Below, in pieces: positions 25,516 to 34,379 of a DNA stretch of 64,000 bases. The notes under the pieces were generated by a model. The model ran no database searches, was not told the origin of the DNA, and saw nothing but the letters and a program-made list of their open reading frames with translations. A program made the position numbers and the translations under genes. Source of the stretch: Chitinophaga barathri (lineage in GTDB: Bacteria; Bacteroidota; Bacteroidia; Chitinophagales; Chitinophagaceae); the NCBI RefSeq assembly GCF_003807585.1, contig NZ_RMBX01000004.1, positions 124,001-188,000 on the forward strand, written 5' to 3'. The number at the start of each line of letters is the position of its first letter. Position 1 is the first letter of the stretch.

Positions 25516-26989
25516 TCATCCGCACCATCGTGCGTACACCCTGCGCCAGTAGTTTTTCATTAAAAGCGGTATAACCCAGTATCAATGCCGGCGGCTGTTT
25601 GTATTTCAGCGTATAGCGGGAGAGGGGAGCTACATACACACCGCCCAACCTCAGCATATCTGTTACTTCCTGGTCGTTCATTCCCTTCGGAAGCCAGGCC
25701 AGCACATGCATGCCGCCCGATTGTTTGTCCGCCTGCAGCAATTCCTCGCCTAAACGCTGTATCAGCTCCAGCAATATTTCCTGTCTCTTTTTATACAACT
25801 GCCGCATCCTGCGGATATGAATGGTGAGATGATCGCCGTGGATGAACTCGTGCAGGATCAGTTGATCCGTAATCCCATTCTGCCGGTCCGCAAAAGCCTT
25901 CGCATACCCGAAAGCATCCGCCATTTCTTTGTCAGGCAAAATGATATACCCGATACGCAACCCGGGGAACAGCACTTTGCTGAAGGTGCCCATATAGATC
26001 ACTCTTTTGTGAGGATCGAGCCCCTGCAGCGCGGGTACAGGGTTTGAGCCATACTGGAACTCACTGTCGTAGTCGTCTTCGATGATCCACATCTTTTTCT
26101 TCGCTGCCCATTCCAGCAGCTTCAGCCGTTTGGTGATGCTCAGCGTGCCGCCCGCGGGAAACTGGTGTGAAGGTGTGATGTAACAAAGCGTGGCATTGGG
26201 ATGTTTCTGCATGGCATGGTCCACATCCATCCCGTCCGCATGGACAGGGATGGGGCACGTTTTACCGCCCGCATGTTCAAACACGGCGCGTGCGTTGATG
26301 TATCCCGGATCTTCGATCCAGAAACGATCATTGTTTTTCAACAGCATGGCGGCGGCGAGGTTGAGCGCCTGTTGTGTGCCGGTGGTGATCACGATCTGCT
26401 CCGGCCCGCAACGGATGGCGCGGTTCACACGCAGATAATCGGCTATGACGGTCCGCAGCGGGAGGTACCCTTTGGCGTCGTGATAGTTCAGCGATTCAAA
26501 TTCCAGGTTCCTGAATATACGATATGCGCATTTGGCCCAGGTGCGGTAGGGGAAATGATCCATCGCGGGCTCGGGGTTCTGGAAGGGTTTGATGGTGGCG
26601 GCTTCGCTTTCCCTTTGCATGAGGCTGTCGCTGACAGGATATTGAAAAGTAACGTTGCTGGCTATATTTTTTTCCTCAGGGCTTACAGTGTCTTTGGGAA
26701 GTTTGGGTTTGGTGTCCGGGAGGGTGCCTGATACAAAACTGCCGTTGCCCGTGGCGCCGGCGATAAAACCTTCCAGTGAAAGCTGTTCGTATGCCAGCAG
26801 GATAATATTGCGGCTCACGCCCATGCTTTCCGCCAGCAGCCTGCTGGAAGGAAGCCGTTGCCCGGGCTGTAGCCTGTGGTCCAGGATAGCGGTACGCAGC
26901 AGGCCGTATACCTGTTTATAGGCGGGTATTTTGCTGGCCCTGTTTAGTTCAAGACCGGGTATGCTGATCTGGTGGGAGACTTTTGGCAT
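25487..26989 (-). CDS. MocR-type PLP-dependent transcriptional regulator
   Basis: A 500-aa protein: an N-terminal GntR winged helix (YGLLRTAILDHRLQPGQRLPSSRLLAESMGVSRNIILLAYEQL) linked to an aminotransferase fold I (EQIVITTGTQQALNLAA, YITPSHQFPAGGTLS, IEDDYDSEFQYG). The PLP lysine is in GTFSKVLFPGLRIGYI. Family members sense amines, amino acids or vitamin B6 and control nearby transaminase or pdx genes. Divergent from the lipase gene at 27300 with a 310-bp gap; overlap with the GNAT is at the 3' ends. Confidence 0.93.
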   Translation of the reverse strand: MPKVSHQISIPGLELNRASKIPAYKQVYGLLRTAILDHRLQPGQRLPSSRLLAESMGVSRNIILLAYEQLSLEGFIAGATGNGSFVSGTLPDTKPKLPKDTVSPEEKNIASNVTFQYPVSDSLMQRESEAATIKPFQNPEPAMDHFPYRTWAKCAYRIFRNLEFESLNYHDAKGYLPLRTVIADYLRVNRAIRCGPEQIVITTGTQQALNLAAAMLLKNNDRFWIEDPGYINARAVFEHAGGKTCPIPVHADGMDVDHAMQKHPNATLCYITPSHQFPAGGTLSITKRLKLLEWAAKKKMWIIEDDYDSEFQYGSNPVPALQGLDPHKRVIYMGTFSKVLFPGLRIGYIILPDKEMADAFGYAKAFADRQNGITDQLILHEFIHGDHLTIHIRRMRQLYKKRQEILLELIQRLGEELLQADKQSGGMHVLAWLPKGMNDQEVTDMLRLGGVYVAPLSRYTLKYKQPPALILGYTAFNEKLLAQGVRTMVRMISEQASLLS

Positions 26990-27299
26990 AAAGCGGAATA
27001 GATTAAGTACCGGGCCTCCGGGCCTGGCAAACGCGGATGAAGACCACTGGTGGCGGGCCAGCGTCTTCAGCCGTTTGAAATAGTCAGGTTAAATGTATTC
27101 AAAGATAATGGCATAATGGATGGTGCAATAATCCAAATAATGTAAAAATGGTAGGGCCATTATAATAACCTCCCAGTCATGTTTGTGATTTGTCACATTA
27201 ACAATTGATTAGCATTAAATCCGACCGCGAATTCTAAAATTTACCGATTGACCAATAACCCTGGCCTTAGAAAGCCTTTTCTCTCATTCAATTTCGCTT
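26990..27299. other. divergent intergenic region, MocR / lipase
   Basis: A 310-bp region between two divergent starts. It is AT-rich near 27080-27250, with no convincing frame and no clear promoter of the TAnnTTTG kind. It probably carries both promoters and the MocR operator, but I cannot locate it. Confidence 0.4.
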
Positions 27300-28631
27300 A
27301 TGAAGTATTGTTATCTGCCCCTGCTCAGCTTCTTCCTCCTGCTGGCAGCCTGTAAAAAAGAAACCGCTGAAGGGCCGCCGCATACCGGTGCAAAAGAAGC
27401 CCTGGCGGAGGAGCCCGTAACACCCATCGACAAACCTATTTTGCTGCCGCCCGGCGGTAAAGGCATGAACGCCCGCGCCACAAACATCCCCGTGATCATG
27501 GTGCACGGCTTCGGCGGTATCAGTCCCGGCGATATGCTGGACCAGTACCGTTACTGGGGCGGCTTCGACAACATCCCGAAGTTTCTGACAGAAAGCGGCT
27601 ACCCCGCGTTTGCCGCCAAGGTAGGGCCGCTCAGCAGCAACTGGGATCGGGCGGTGGAGCTGTATTATTACATCAAAGGCGGGTATGTGGACTACGGAAA
27701 AGCGCACAGCGGGAAGTTTGGTCACAACCGGGAAAAGGGCCGTTATTATCCCGGCATTTATCCTGAGTGGGATGCGGAACATCCTGTGCATTTGCTGGGC
27801 CACAGCATGGGTGGCCTCACAGTACGCAAGCTGGTGACGCTGCTGGAAAACGGGGATGCCGCCGAGCGCGGGGAGCCGGGCCACTCCGGCCTTTTTAACG
27901 GGGATAAGACCGGCTGGGTAAAGTCCGTGACCACCATCAGCACACCGCATAATGGCGCTACGCTTTCTTATATCCTCGATGGGGATTACACGCCTTTTGT
28001 GCGCCGGCTGATCACATCGGTGGCAGCACTGGCGGGCCTTCTACCGGGTGTGGACAAGATCTATGATTTTAGTCTTGAACAATGGGGACTGGAGCAGGAG
28101 CCCGGTGAAAACTGGCTGTCATACGCCAAAAGAGTGGAACAAAGCGCCATCTGGCGGACGGAAGATTATTCCGGTCATGACGTAACTCCGGAAGCCGCGC
28201 TGGAACGCAGGACGGCTGAGCCTGATTCGCGGCATGTCTATTATTTTTCCATTTCGACAAAAGCTTCGCTGCGAGGGCTGCTCACAGGATGGGAATATCC
28301 CCGCCCGGACGTGTTCCCCGCACTGATGCCCGTGTCTTTCCCGATACCCCTGCTGATGGGTATCGGCAATTACACCCGCAATTCAGGCAAAGTAGTGATA
28401 GATGCCAAATGGTGGCCGAACGACGGCGCGGCGAACGTGTATGGCATGAGCGGCCCGGAAGGCTCCGTGCTCAGGGAATACAATCCCCTGATGCCTTTGG
28501 AAAAAGGCGTATGGAACCATATTGGTCTGTATAACGGGTATGATCATTTTGATGTGATCGGTATCGGTTACTGGCAGAGCCTGCGGCCGTTTTATACGAA
28601 CATTGCGAAATTGCTTTCGCAGGTGGAATGA
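27300..28631 (+). CDS. secreted lipase/esterase lipoprotein
   Basis: A 443-aa lipoprotein (lipobox LAAC, Cys17). After a linker, an alpha/beta-hydrolase begins at VIMVHGFGGISP. The nucleophile is Ser169 in GHSMGG. Later VTTISTPHNGATLS and GVWNHIGLYNGYDHFDVIG, a likely His position, match the large lipases of the family that includes Staphylococcus and Geobacillus enzymes. It is expected to hydrolyse ester bonds of lipids at the cell surface. Substrate preference is not known. A bidirectional terminator follows. Confidence 0.88.
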   Translation: MKYCYLPLLSFFLLLAACKKETAEGPPHTGAKEALAEEPVTPIDKPILLPPGGKGMNARATNIPVIMVHGFGGISPGDMLDQYRYWGGFDNIPKFLTESGYPAFAAKVGPLSSNWDRAVELYYYIKGGYVDYGKAHSGKFGHNREKGRYYPGIYPEWDAEHPVHLLGHSMGGLTVRKLVTLLENGDAAERGEPGHSGLFNGDKTGWVKSVTTISTPHNGATLSYILDGDYTPFVRRLITSVAALAGLLPGVDKIYDFSLEQWGLEQEPGENWLSYAKRVEQSAIWRTEDYSGHDVTPEAALERRTAEPDSRHVYYFSISTKASLRGLLTGWEYPRPDVFPALMPVSFPIPLLMGIGNYTRNSGKVVIDAKWWPNDGAANVYGMSGPEGSVLREYNPLMPLEKGVWNHIGLYNGYDHFDVIGIGYWQSLRPFYTNIAKLLSQVE

Positions 28632-28654
28632 TCTTTTGCACTCGTCGGTATAAA

Positions 28655-28684
28655 AAAAGGACAGCCAAACCGGCTGTCCTTTTG
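28655..28684. terminator. bidirectional terminator
   Basis: AAAGGACAGCC pairs with GGCTGTCCTTT around a 5-nt loop, with A run to the left and T run to the right. It lies between the convergent lipase and 823-aa genes. Confidence 0.88.
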
Positions 28685-28707
28685 TATGTGCTGAGGGTAA
28701 AAAGCGT

Positions 28708-31179
28708 TTACCGGAAGAAGTTCTTGATGTCTGTAGAATAACCCACCAGGAACATAAAATGCCCGTCCGAATAATGAACGGATTTGTACCAGCTGAGTTT
28801 AAAATAAAGCCCGCCCTTGTCTGTATTGGATCTTGGCTGCAACGGGTTAAAATAGAAGTTCAGCTCGCCGAGAATAAAATCATCCTTATTTGTTTTCAGC
28901 ATATTCGCCCTGCCCAGTTCACTGATGGAGTGCTCCCCGGTAGTAGATTTCATATCTGTGCTGAAAGGGCGCAATCCGAAATTATAGATCACATGAAGGT
29001 CGAGGCCGTAACGCGGGCGGGGCGCAAGCCTGATACGTGATTCCAGCAGCCAGCTGTAGGAGTAGACCGGTTTGGAGTATATGGAGTCCTCTCCCTTGGC
29101 GGGGTCTGTAAGCTGTGCATTACTGCCCATCAGCAGGAAGCCGCCGTTTATTTCCAGCATCAGGCGTGTTTTTTTATGGTCCAGCGCCAGGAGGTTCAGC
29201 ATCGGTCTCACCTGCATAAAGGAGTACTTCAGCAGGTCCAGATTTTTGAAATAATATTGATAGGCGATGGTATCGGACCTGGGGACATTGGGATCGGTGC
29301 GCATGGTATCCACCACCGGGTTGCGGAACGTGGGCATGCCTTCTCCCTGTTTGAAAAGATTAAAGCCCAGCGTGAGCGGCAGGTATGCGTTCTTTAAAAT
29401 GCCGAATCCGCGGTAGATATTGTAAGGGTTGATGTGATAGTTGAAATAGAGTTCTGTCGCGATGTTTTTATTGGGATTGTCCGCATTAAAGGCCTGCAGG
29501 TCCAGGAAAGCGGAGGCTGAAACGTAATCCAGCAGCCTTCTTTGTTCCACGAGGACGCTCGTGTCTTTCTTCAATCCAGGCCTGAATGTATAGTCCAGGT
29601 CCCGAAGTTCTTTGGAGATACCTGCGGAGCCGGGATACATTAAAAAGATGTCCTGGTAGCCGATCTCATAACATGCATCTTTATACCTGAATATCAGTTT
29701 CTGCCTGCCTCTTTTTTCCCTGATCGCTTCCAGGCTTAATCCATAATTATCATTGTAAAGTGTCTGAACCCTTTCTCCGTCGATAGTACCTGAAATGTCT
29801 ACCTCGTAAATACAATTGTACTGTACGATGAGGCGGACAGAATCTACCACCAGGGTTTTTTCGGTAAGGGATTCAGTGTTCTGTTTGGAGCCGCCACACC
29901 TGGTTGAAGGGTGCACCGGGATGGAACTTCTGGCTACTAACCTCACCGCATATCCCTTTTCAGCACCAAGATTTTCTATCGTGCTTTCAAGTGCTTTGCT
30001 GTGTTCTTCCAGTTCTTTGTTCTTTTTGGCCAGCTCTTCTTTTTCTTTTTCAGTCTCCGCTTTTCTGGCTATTTCTTTTTTTACATCCTTCAAAAACTTC
30101 GCAATATCTTTTTTCACCTCTGCGTTTGTGCAACCCGGCGCGTAGTTTTTCTCCACATCGGAAATGAAGGCCGCTTCCATCACCTGGAGGGAATACACTT
30201 TTTCTTTTGATTCTTTCATTTTGGTGAACGCCTTCAGCTTAAAGGAATCCGCCGCTGCTTTGGGATAGGTGAAGGCTTGCAGGGTAAAACTGCTGTCCGG
30301 TTTGCAACTGATGCTGTCTTCCGCGAGCAGCGATTCTTTTGCCGCGGGTTTGGTGGCGGCTGGTTTTTCTTCCGCCGGTTTCTCCGCTTCGGGTTTGGCC
30401 TCTTCCGTTGTTCCGCCTGTTTTGATAAGGAACATCACGGGTTGGTTGGAGCCGGCCAGCGCCGCCGCATCCGCTTTACCGCCTTTGATCTTTTTGATAT
30501 AATTAGAATCCGCGGCGGCATAGGTGATGCTGGTGGAATCTTCTCTCACCGGGTTCCGGATATAAAGTTTATTATTTTGCAGCAGGTATATCTTCGGGGT
30601 TTTCAGTGCCTCCGTATGTTTATTGAGCAGCTCCGTTATTTTGTCCAGGATCAGCTTTTCCCGGTTCATACCGGGGATGTCGAAGGTGTACTCGCCGTTC
30701 TCTTTTTTCAGGAGGTCGCTGGTATTGCCATTCAGCGGGTTCACCAGGGATAAATAATAGCTCCCTCTCGCGGAGTACAGCCGCAATTCTTTGTTGTCGG
30801 CCAGCTTCAGCGCATCCACTTTTGTGATGCCGTTGTTCAGGAAATAATTAGCCGCTTCGCGCGCCAGCACTTCGGCTTTTACATCATATTCGCCGGGGGC
30901 TATGGCCGGGCAGTTTTTCAGCAGCAGCAGCCTGATCTTTTCCAGCAGGAACTTTTCAGCGTCTTCTTTTTTGCTGAACGTGCCGTTGGCGGTATCCGCC
31001 GCTACTTTCAGCGACAGTTTACCGGTCTCTTTCACGAAACCGATCTTAACAGGAATGCCTGCCGCTACACCGGGACATGTAAAAACCTGGTCAGGGTAAC
31101 TCAGGGGTTGTTGTGCTCTCAAATTTGTGCCCATACAGATCATGAGCAAAAAAATAGGTAATAGGTAGAAATGTTTCAT
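28708..31179 (-). CDS. large exported protein with coiled coil, function unknown
   Basis: An 823-aa protein with a signal peptide (MKHFYLLPIFLLMICMG, cleavage near AQ). Residues about 260-320 are a Lys/Glu/Pro-rich linker; about 350-405 are strongly charged and predicted coiled coil (DVEKN, KKEIARKAETEKEKEE, KNKELEEH). The C-terminal half from about 560 on looks like an outer-membrane or surface beta structure ending in SVHYSDGHFMFLVGYSTDIKNFFR. I do not recognise a named domain. It may be a cell-envelope scaffold. Confidence 0.65.
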   Translation of the reverse strand: MKHFYLLPIFLLMICMGTNLRAQQPLSYPDQVFTCPGVAAGIPVKIGFVKETGKLSLKVAADTANGTFSKKEDAEKFLLEKIRLLLLKNCPAIAPGEYDVKAEVLAREAANYFLNNGITKVDALKLADNKELRLYSARGSYYLSLVNPLNGNTSDLLKKENGEYTFDIPGMNREKLILDKITELLNKHTEALKTPKIYLLQNNKLYIRNPVREDSTSITYAAADSNYIKKIKGGKADAAALAGSNQPVMFLIKTGGTTEEAKPEAEKPAEEKPAATKPAAKESLLAEDSISCKPDSSFTLQAFTYPKAAADSFKLKAFTKMKESKEKVYSLQVMEAAFISDVEKNYAPGCTNAEVKKDIAKFLKDVKKEIARKAETEKEKEELAKKNKELEEHSKALESTIENLGAEKGYAVRLVARSSIPVHPSTRCGGSKQNTESLTEKTLVVDSVRLIVQYNCIYEVDISGTIDGERVQTLYNDNYGLSLEAIREKRGRQKLIFRYKDACYEIGYQDIFLMYPGSAGISKELRDLDYTFRPGLKKDTSVLVEQRRLLDYVSASAFLDLQAFNADNPNKNIATELYFNYHINPYNIYRGFGILKNAYLPLTLGFNLFKQGEGMPTFRNPVVDTMRTDPNVPRSDTIAYQYYFKNLDLLKYSFMQVRPMLNLLALDHKKTRLMLEINGGFLLMGSNAQLTDPAKGEDSIYSKPVYSYSWLLESRIRLAPRPRYGLDLHVIYNFGLRPFSTDMKSTTGEHSISELGRANMLKTNKDDFILGELNFYFNPLQPRSNTDKGGLYFKLSWYKSVHYSDGHFMFLVGYSTDIKNFFR

Positions 31180-31346
31180 GGGTGGGGGGTATTACTGGTA
31201 GCAATAATACGACACCCCTGTCTTTAAAAAAAGGGGAGAAACACGGTATTTTTCTCAGATGAGTTTGTGTCAGTAAGTGGATACTTGCGCTTTTGGAGAT
31301 CCCGATCGGCAAAAAAATGCGATATTCAGTTACAATACTTTAAACG

Positions 31347-33002
31347 ATGAAATTAAGCACAGATGTCATCATTATTGGCGGAGGGCTGTCCGGCCTCGTT
31401 GCTGCCAAAGAACTGGCTGAAAATGGCGTTAAAGTGATATTGCTGGAGCAGGAGGGAGAGCAAAGTCTTGGCGGGCAGGCTTTCTGGTCGCTGGGCGGTT
31501 TGTTCCTCGTGGATTCGCCTTTGCAGAGACGTATGGGCATCAAAGACAGCCTGGAGCTGGCCTTGCAGGACTGGATGGGCACTGCCGCCTTTGACAGGGA
31601 AGAGGATTACTGGCCCCGCCGCTGGGCGGAAGCATATGTACATTTTGCGGCGGCTGAAAAATACAGCTGGCTGAAACAGCATGGGCTTAAATTTTTTCCC
31701 GTAGTGGGCTGGGCGGAGCGTGGCGGATATGGTGCGGTGGGGCATGGAAATTCCGTGCCGAGGTTTCACGTCACCTGGGGTACCGGCCCGGGCGTGATGG
31801 AGCCGTTTGCGGAACGGGTGAAAGATGCCGCGAAAAATGGAACGGTACAGCTGAAGTTCAGGCACCGGGTAACGGAACTGATCGTAGAGAACGGGGCGGT
31901 GAAAGGTGTGCGAGGCGTGATACTGGAGCCTACCGCCGTGGGCAGGGGAGAGCGTAGTTCGGATACAATAACCGGCGATTTTTATATCGGCTCGGAGACG
32001 GTGGTGATCACGTCCGGCGGCATCGGCGCAAATCACGACCTGGTGCGGAAGAACTGGCCGGAGCGACTGGGCCCGCCACCCGCGCATATGCTCAGCGGCG
32101 TACCCCACTACGTGGATGGGCGTATGTTATCCATCGCGGAGGGATCGGGCGCGCGCATCATCAACCCGGACAGGATGTGGCATTATACCGAAGGTATCAG
32201 GAACTGGGCGCCCATCTGGGGAAATCATGGCATCAGGATATTGCCGGGCCCTTCCTCCCTCTGGCTGGACGCGCGGGGCAAACGCTTCCCCGTACCGCTT
32301 TTCCCCGGATTCGATACGCTGGGCACCCTTCAGCACATCGGGCATACGGGATACGATTATTCATGGTTCATCCTCACCCAGAAGATCATCAAAAAAGAAT
32401 TTGCCTTATCCGGTTCCGAACAAAACCCCGACCTGACGAATAAGGAATGGAAACAGGTGATAAAACGAGCGTTCGGCCCAAAGGCCACCGCACCTGTAGA
32501 GGCTTTTAAAGAAAAAGGGGAAGACTTTGTAGTGGCGGACGATCTGCAAACGCTCGTGGCGGGCATGAACAAACTCACGCCGGAGCCGCTCCTTCAATAT
32601 GAAGACATCCTGCAGCAGGTAAAAGCCCGTGACAACGAACTGGATAATAAATTCTGCAAAGACCTCCAGATAGCCGCCATCCGCAACGCCCGTAATTACC
32701 TCGGCGACAAACTCATCAGGACCGCCCCGCTGCACAAACTGTTGGACCCTGCCGCCGGTCCGCTGATCGCTGTAAAACTGCACATCATCACCCGCAAAAC
32801 CCTGGGCGGACTGGAAACTAACCTGCACGGGCAGGTGCTGGGCGCATCCGGGAAACCAATAGAAGGATTGTACGCCGCGGGCGAAGCCGCCGGTTTTGGC
32901 GGCGGCGGCATGCATGGCTACCGCGCGCTGGAAGGCACCTTCCTGGGCGGTTGTATCTTTTCAGGGAGAACGGCGGCGAGGGGGATCATGGGCATTCAAT
33001 AA
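31347..33002 (+). CDS. FAD-binding dehydrogenase (fumarate reductase/KsdD-like)
   Basis: A 551-aa flavoprotein. The N-terminal dinucleotide site is VIIIGGGLSGLVAAKELAENG with the acid at LLEQE. The segments LGGQAFWSLGGLFLVDSPLQRR, DYWPRRWAEAYV, GWAERGGYG and HGNSVPRFHVTWGTGPGV match the putative FAD-binding dehydrogenase family related to 3-ketosteroid dehydrogenases. The C-terminus has GLYAAGEAAGFGGGGMHGYRALEGTFLGG, the second FAD site. The substrate is unknown. It is convergent with the WYL gene (6 bp between stops). Confidence 0.9.
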   Translation: MKLSTDVIIIGGGLSGLVAAKELAENGVKVILLEQEGEQSLGGQAFWSLGGLFLVDSPLQRRMGIKDSLELALQDWMGTAAFDREEDYWPRRWAEAYVHFAAAEKYSWLKQHGLKFFPVVGWAERGGYGAVGHGNSVPRFHVTWGTGPGVMEPFAERVKDAAKNGTVQLKFRHRVTELIVENGAVKGVRGVILEPTAVGRGERSSDTITGDFYIGSETVVITSGGIGANHDLVRKNWPERLGPPPAHMLSGVPHYVDGRMLSIAEGSGARIINPDRMWHYTEGIRNWAPIWGNHGIRILPGPSSLWLDARGKRFPVPLFPGFDTLGTLQHIGHTGYDYSWFILTQKIIKKEFALSGSEQNPDLTNKEWKQVIKRAFGPKATAPVEAFKEKGEDFVVADDLQTLVAGMNKLTPEPLLQYEDILQQVKARDNELDNKFCKDLQIAAIRNARNYLGDKLIRTAPLHKLLDPAAGPLIAVKLHIITRKTLGGLETNLHGQVLGASGKPIEGLYAAGEAAGFGGGGMHGYRALEGTFLGGCIFSGRTAARGIMGIQ

Positions 33003-33008
33003 CAGGCA

Positions 33009-34022
33009 TCACTGTTCATATAACCCCCTCGCGTCTTCCAGGCGTTTCCTGATCCGGCCTTTCAGATGCCTGGGGCCTACCACTTTCATAAATTCCCCAA
33101 ATCCGAGGATCTCTCTTTCCAGTTCAAAATTCAACACCACATGGATGCTGATGAGGATACCGCTCTCATCTTCCTTCAGCAGCTTCTGCGTGGCGTGCAG
33201 CGGTTTGGTGAGCACATAAGGAGCGTTCTGTTTGTTCACCCAAAGGGTCACCTGCTGCGGCCGGTCCTTTTCGGAGCGCGTCACGCCAAGGATCTCCCCG
33301 TAGTACTTTTCGAAATCCGTTCCTTCGTATTCCTCATAGTCTTTCGCGGACATTTCGTGGAACTCCTGTATCCTGTCCAGGGCCAGCGTGATAAGCAGTG
33401 GTTGTTTTTTAGGCCGTGCGATCAGGAACCAGCGGTTGCGGTACTCCTTCAGCAGGTAAGGGAAATAAATTGCCTGCCTGCTTTCAGACGCTTTGAAGGA
33501 GCGGTAGGTGATCAGCAAAGGTATTTTGCGGGTGATGGCCTGGTATAGCGGCCCGATGAAGTTGATCCCTTTTAACTGGTGATTCGCTTCAAACTGGATG
33601 CAGTTCCTCCCTTCGGGGGCGGATTTGAGCAGGGTGTTTTCCAGCCGGGCCACCATGTCGCTCATTTCCTCGAAGTAACCGAAGCCGCTCAGCTGCTTCA
33701 GTACGCCCACGATCTCTTTCATCTTTTCCATGTCCGATGCGTTGATCGGGGAATTGGAAATGCTGTAGTCCGGGTCGTCGTAGGTATAGTATTTACGGTC
33801 TGTTATAATAATAGGGGCGTTGTAACCCAGCTTGTCGCTGCGCATGAGCGCAATATCCCCCTGGATGCTGCGGCGGCTGATGCCGTTGGTAATGCCTTCA
33901 TATTCATATAAGGCGTCACTCACTTTCTCGATCAGGTCTTCCAGTGTCCATTTGCGTTTGCGGTTGCGCAGGCAGCTGTCTATCGTTTTAATACGGAGTA
34001 AGGCCAGTTTATTCGTTGCCAT
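33009..34022 (-). CDS. WYL domain transcriptional regulator
   Basis: A 337-aa regulator; the Met at 34022 is chosen because MATNKLALLRIKTIDSCLRN starts the winged-helix domain, while the further upstream Met adds a Pro/Lys tail. HTH at about 15-70, then the WYL domain: PLLITYRSFKASESRQAIYFPYLLKEYRNRWFLIARPKK and IQEF. The C-terminal WCX-like part follows (ESGILISIHVVLNFELEREILGFGEFMKVVGPRHL). WYL proteins bind nucleic-acid or nucleotide ligands and control phage-defence and DNA- or RNA-damage loci. It is divergent from the tRNA-like/RING unit, and a promoter and operator lie directly before it. Confidence 0.93.
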   Translation of the reverse strand: MATNKLALLRIKTIDSCLRNRKRKWTLEDLIEKVSDALYEYEGITNGISRRSIQGDIALMRSDKLGYNAPIIITDRKYYTYDDPDYSISNSPINASDMEKMKEIVGVLKQLSGFGYFEEMSDMVARLENTLLKSAPEGRNCIQFEANHQLKGINFIGPLYQAITRKIPLLITYRSFKASESRQAIYFPYLLKEYRNRWFLIARPKKQPLLITLALDRIQEFHEMSAKDYEEYEGTDFEKYYGEILGVTRSEKDRPQQVTLWVNKQNAPYVLTKPLHATQKLLKEDESGILISIHVVLNFELEREILGFGEFMKVVGPRHLKGRIRKRLEDARGLYEQ

Positions 34023-34049
34023 AGGTACCGGTTTTGGCGGTTTGGAATA

Positions 34050-34057
34050 CAAAACTA
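34050..34057 (-). promoter_or_regulatory. -7 promoter element of the WYL gene
   Basis: Read leftwards, the sequence is TAGTTTTG, matching TAnnTTTG. A TTG on the same strand lies within the operator at 34082-34080, about 22 bp away, near the expected -33 spacing. The Met is about 28 bp downstream. Confidence 0.55.
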
Positions 34058-34075
34058 TCATTTTCCCGGAAATAC

Positions 34076-34094
34076 TGCGCAATACATTTGCGCA
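34076..34094 (-). promoter_or_regulatory. operator copy 1 (WYL side)
   Basis: TGCGCA-N7-TGCGCA. Read on the minus strand it is AAGTGCGCAAATG-TAT-TGCGCA, which matches the copy at 34179 read on the plus strand (AAGTGCGCAAATG-GCC-TGCGCA). It overlaps the likely -33 of the WYL promoter, so it would act as an autoregulatory site. Confidence 0.75.
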
Positions 34095-34178
34095 CTTTAC
34101 ATCCTTTTAAAACTATTTTCCTTTTATTATTCAATACAGGTAAACGTTACAGGTATTTTTTTCGTGTATCCGATGAAG

Positions 34179-34197
34179 TGCGCAAATGGCCTGCGCA
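34179..34197 (+). promoter_or_regulatory. operator copy 2 (tRNA-like RNA side)
   Basis: TGCGCA-N7-TGCGCA with flanks AAG and TAT. It is the inverted twin of the site at 34076 with the same 13-bp period. It covers the -33 position of the rightward promoter whose -7 element starts 11 bp after its end. Confidence 0.78.
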
Positions 34198-34207
34198 TAT
34201 GTGCTGC

Positions 34208-34215
34208 TATATTTG
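34208..34215 (+). promoter_or_regulatory. -7 promoter element of the tRNA-like RNA transcript
   Basis: TATATTTG matches TAnnTTTG. The predicted transcription start is near 34222, about 25 nt before the tRNA-like acceptor. No TTG at -33; that position is covered by the operator, which suggests that a bound activator replaces it or that a repressor blocks it. Confidence 0.6.
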
Positions 34216-34246
34216 TGCTGTCAGAAAGAAAGTGATGACAAAAAGC

Positions 34247-34363
34247 AAAGCAGTAGCTCAGTTGGTAGAGCAAGACAGTCCGGCCATTACCCGCAAGGGC
34301 CAAGCCGCACTTACTTCAGCATTCATAACGCCTGGGTCGCGGGTTCGAGTCCCGCCTGCTTTG
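34247..34363 (+). ncRNA. tRNA-like RNA with enlarged anticodon arm
   Basis: Acceptor AAAGCAG (34247-34253) pairs perfectly with CTGCTTT (34356-34362), next TA, then D arm GCTC-AGTTGGTA-GAGC (34256-34271) and T arm GCGGG-TTCGAGT-CCCGC (34339-34355), all consensus-like. The variable region is GGGTC. In place of a 17-nt anticodon arm there are about 62 nt (34273-34333), with the GNRA-capped hairpin CCC-GCAA-GGG (34290-34299) inside CGGC/GCCG (34281-34284/34304-34307). A TTCATAA loop-like sequence (34324-34330) is followed by CGCCT, which would be the 3' anticodon stem of a tRNA-Met, but the matching 5' strand is missing. The discriminator is G34363 and no CCA is encoded. It lies downstream of the WYL-controlled promoter. 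A tRNA-like RNA beside RNA repair modules has been described; I infer similar use here. Confidence 0.78.
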
Positions 34364-34379
34364 CAAATTTTGAGGACAT

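Noticed and set aside
34247..34363. Ordinary intron-containing tRNA-Met
   Set aside because: The 5' anticodon-stem strand is missing, so removal of the insert does not give a paired anticodon stem; no CCA is encoded.
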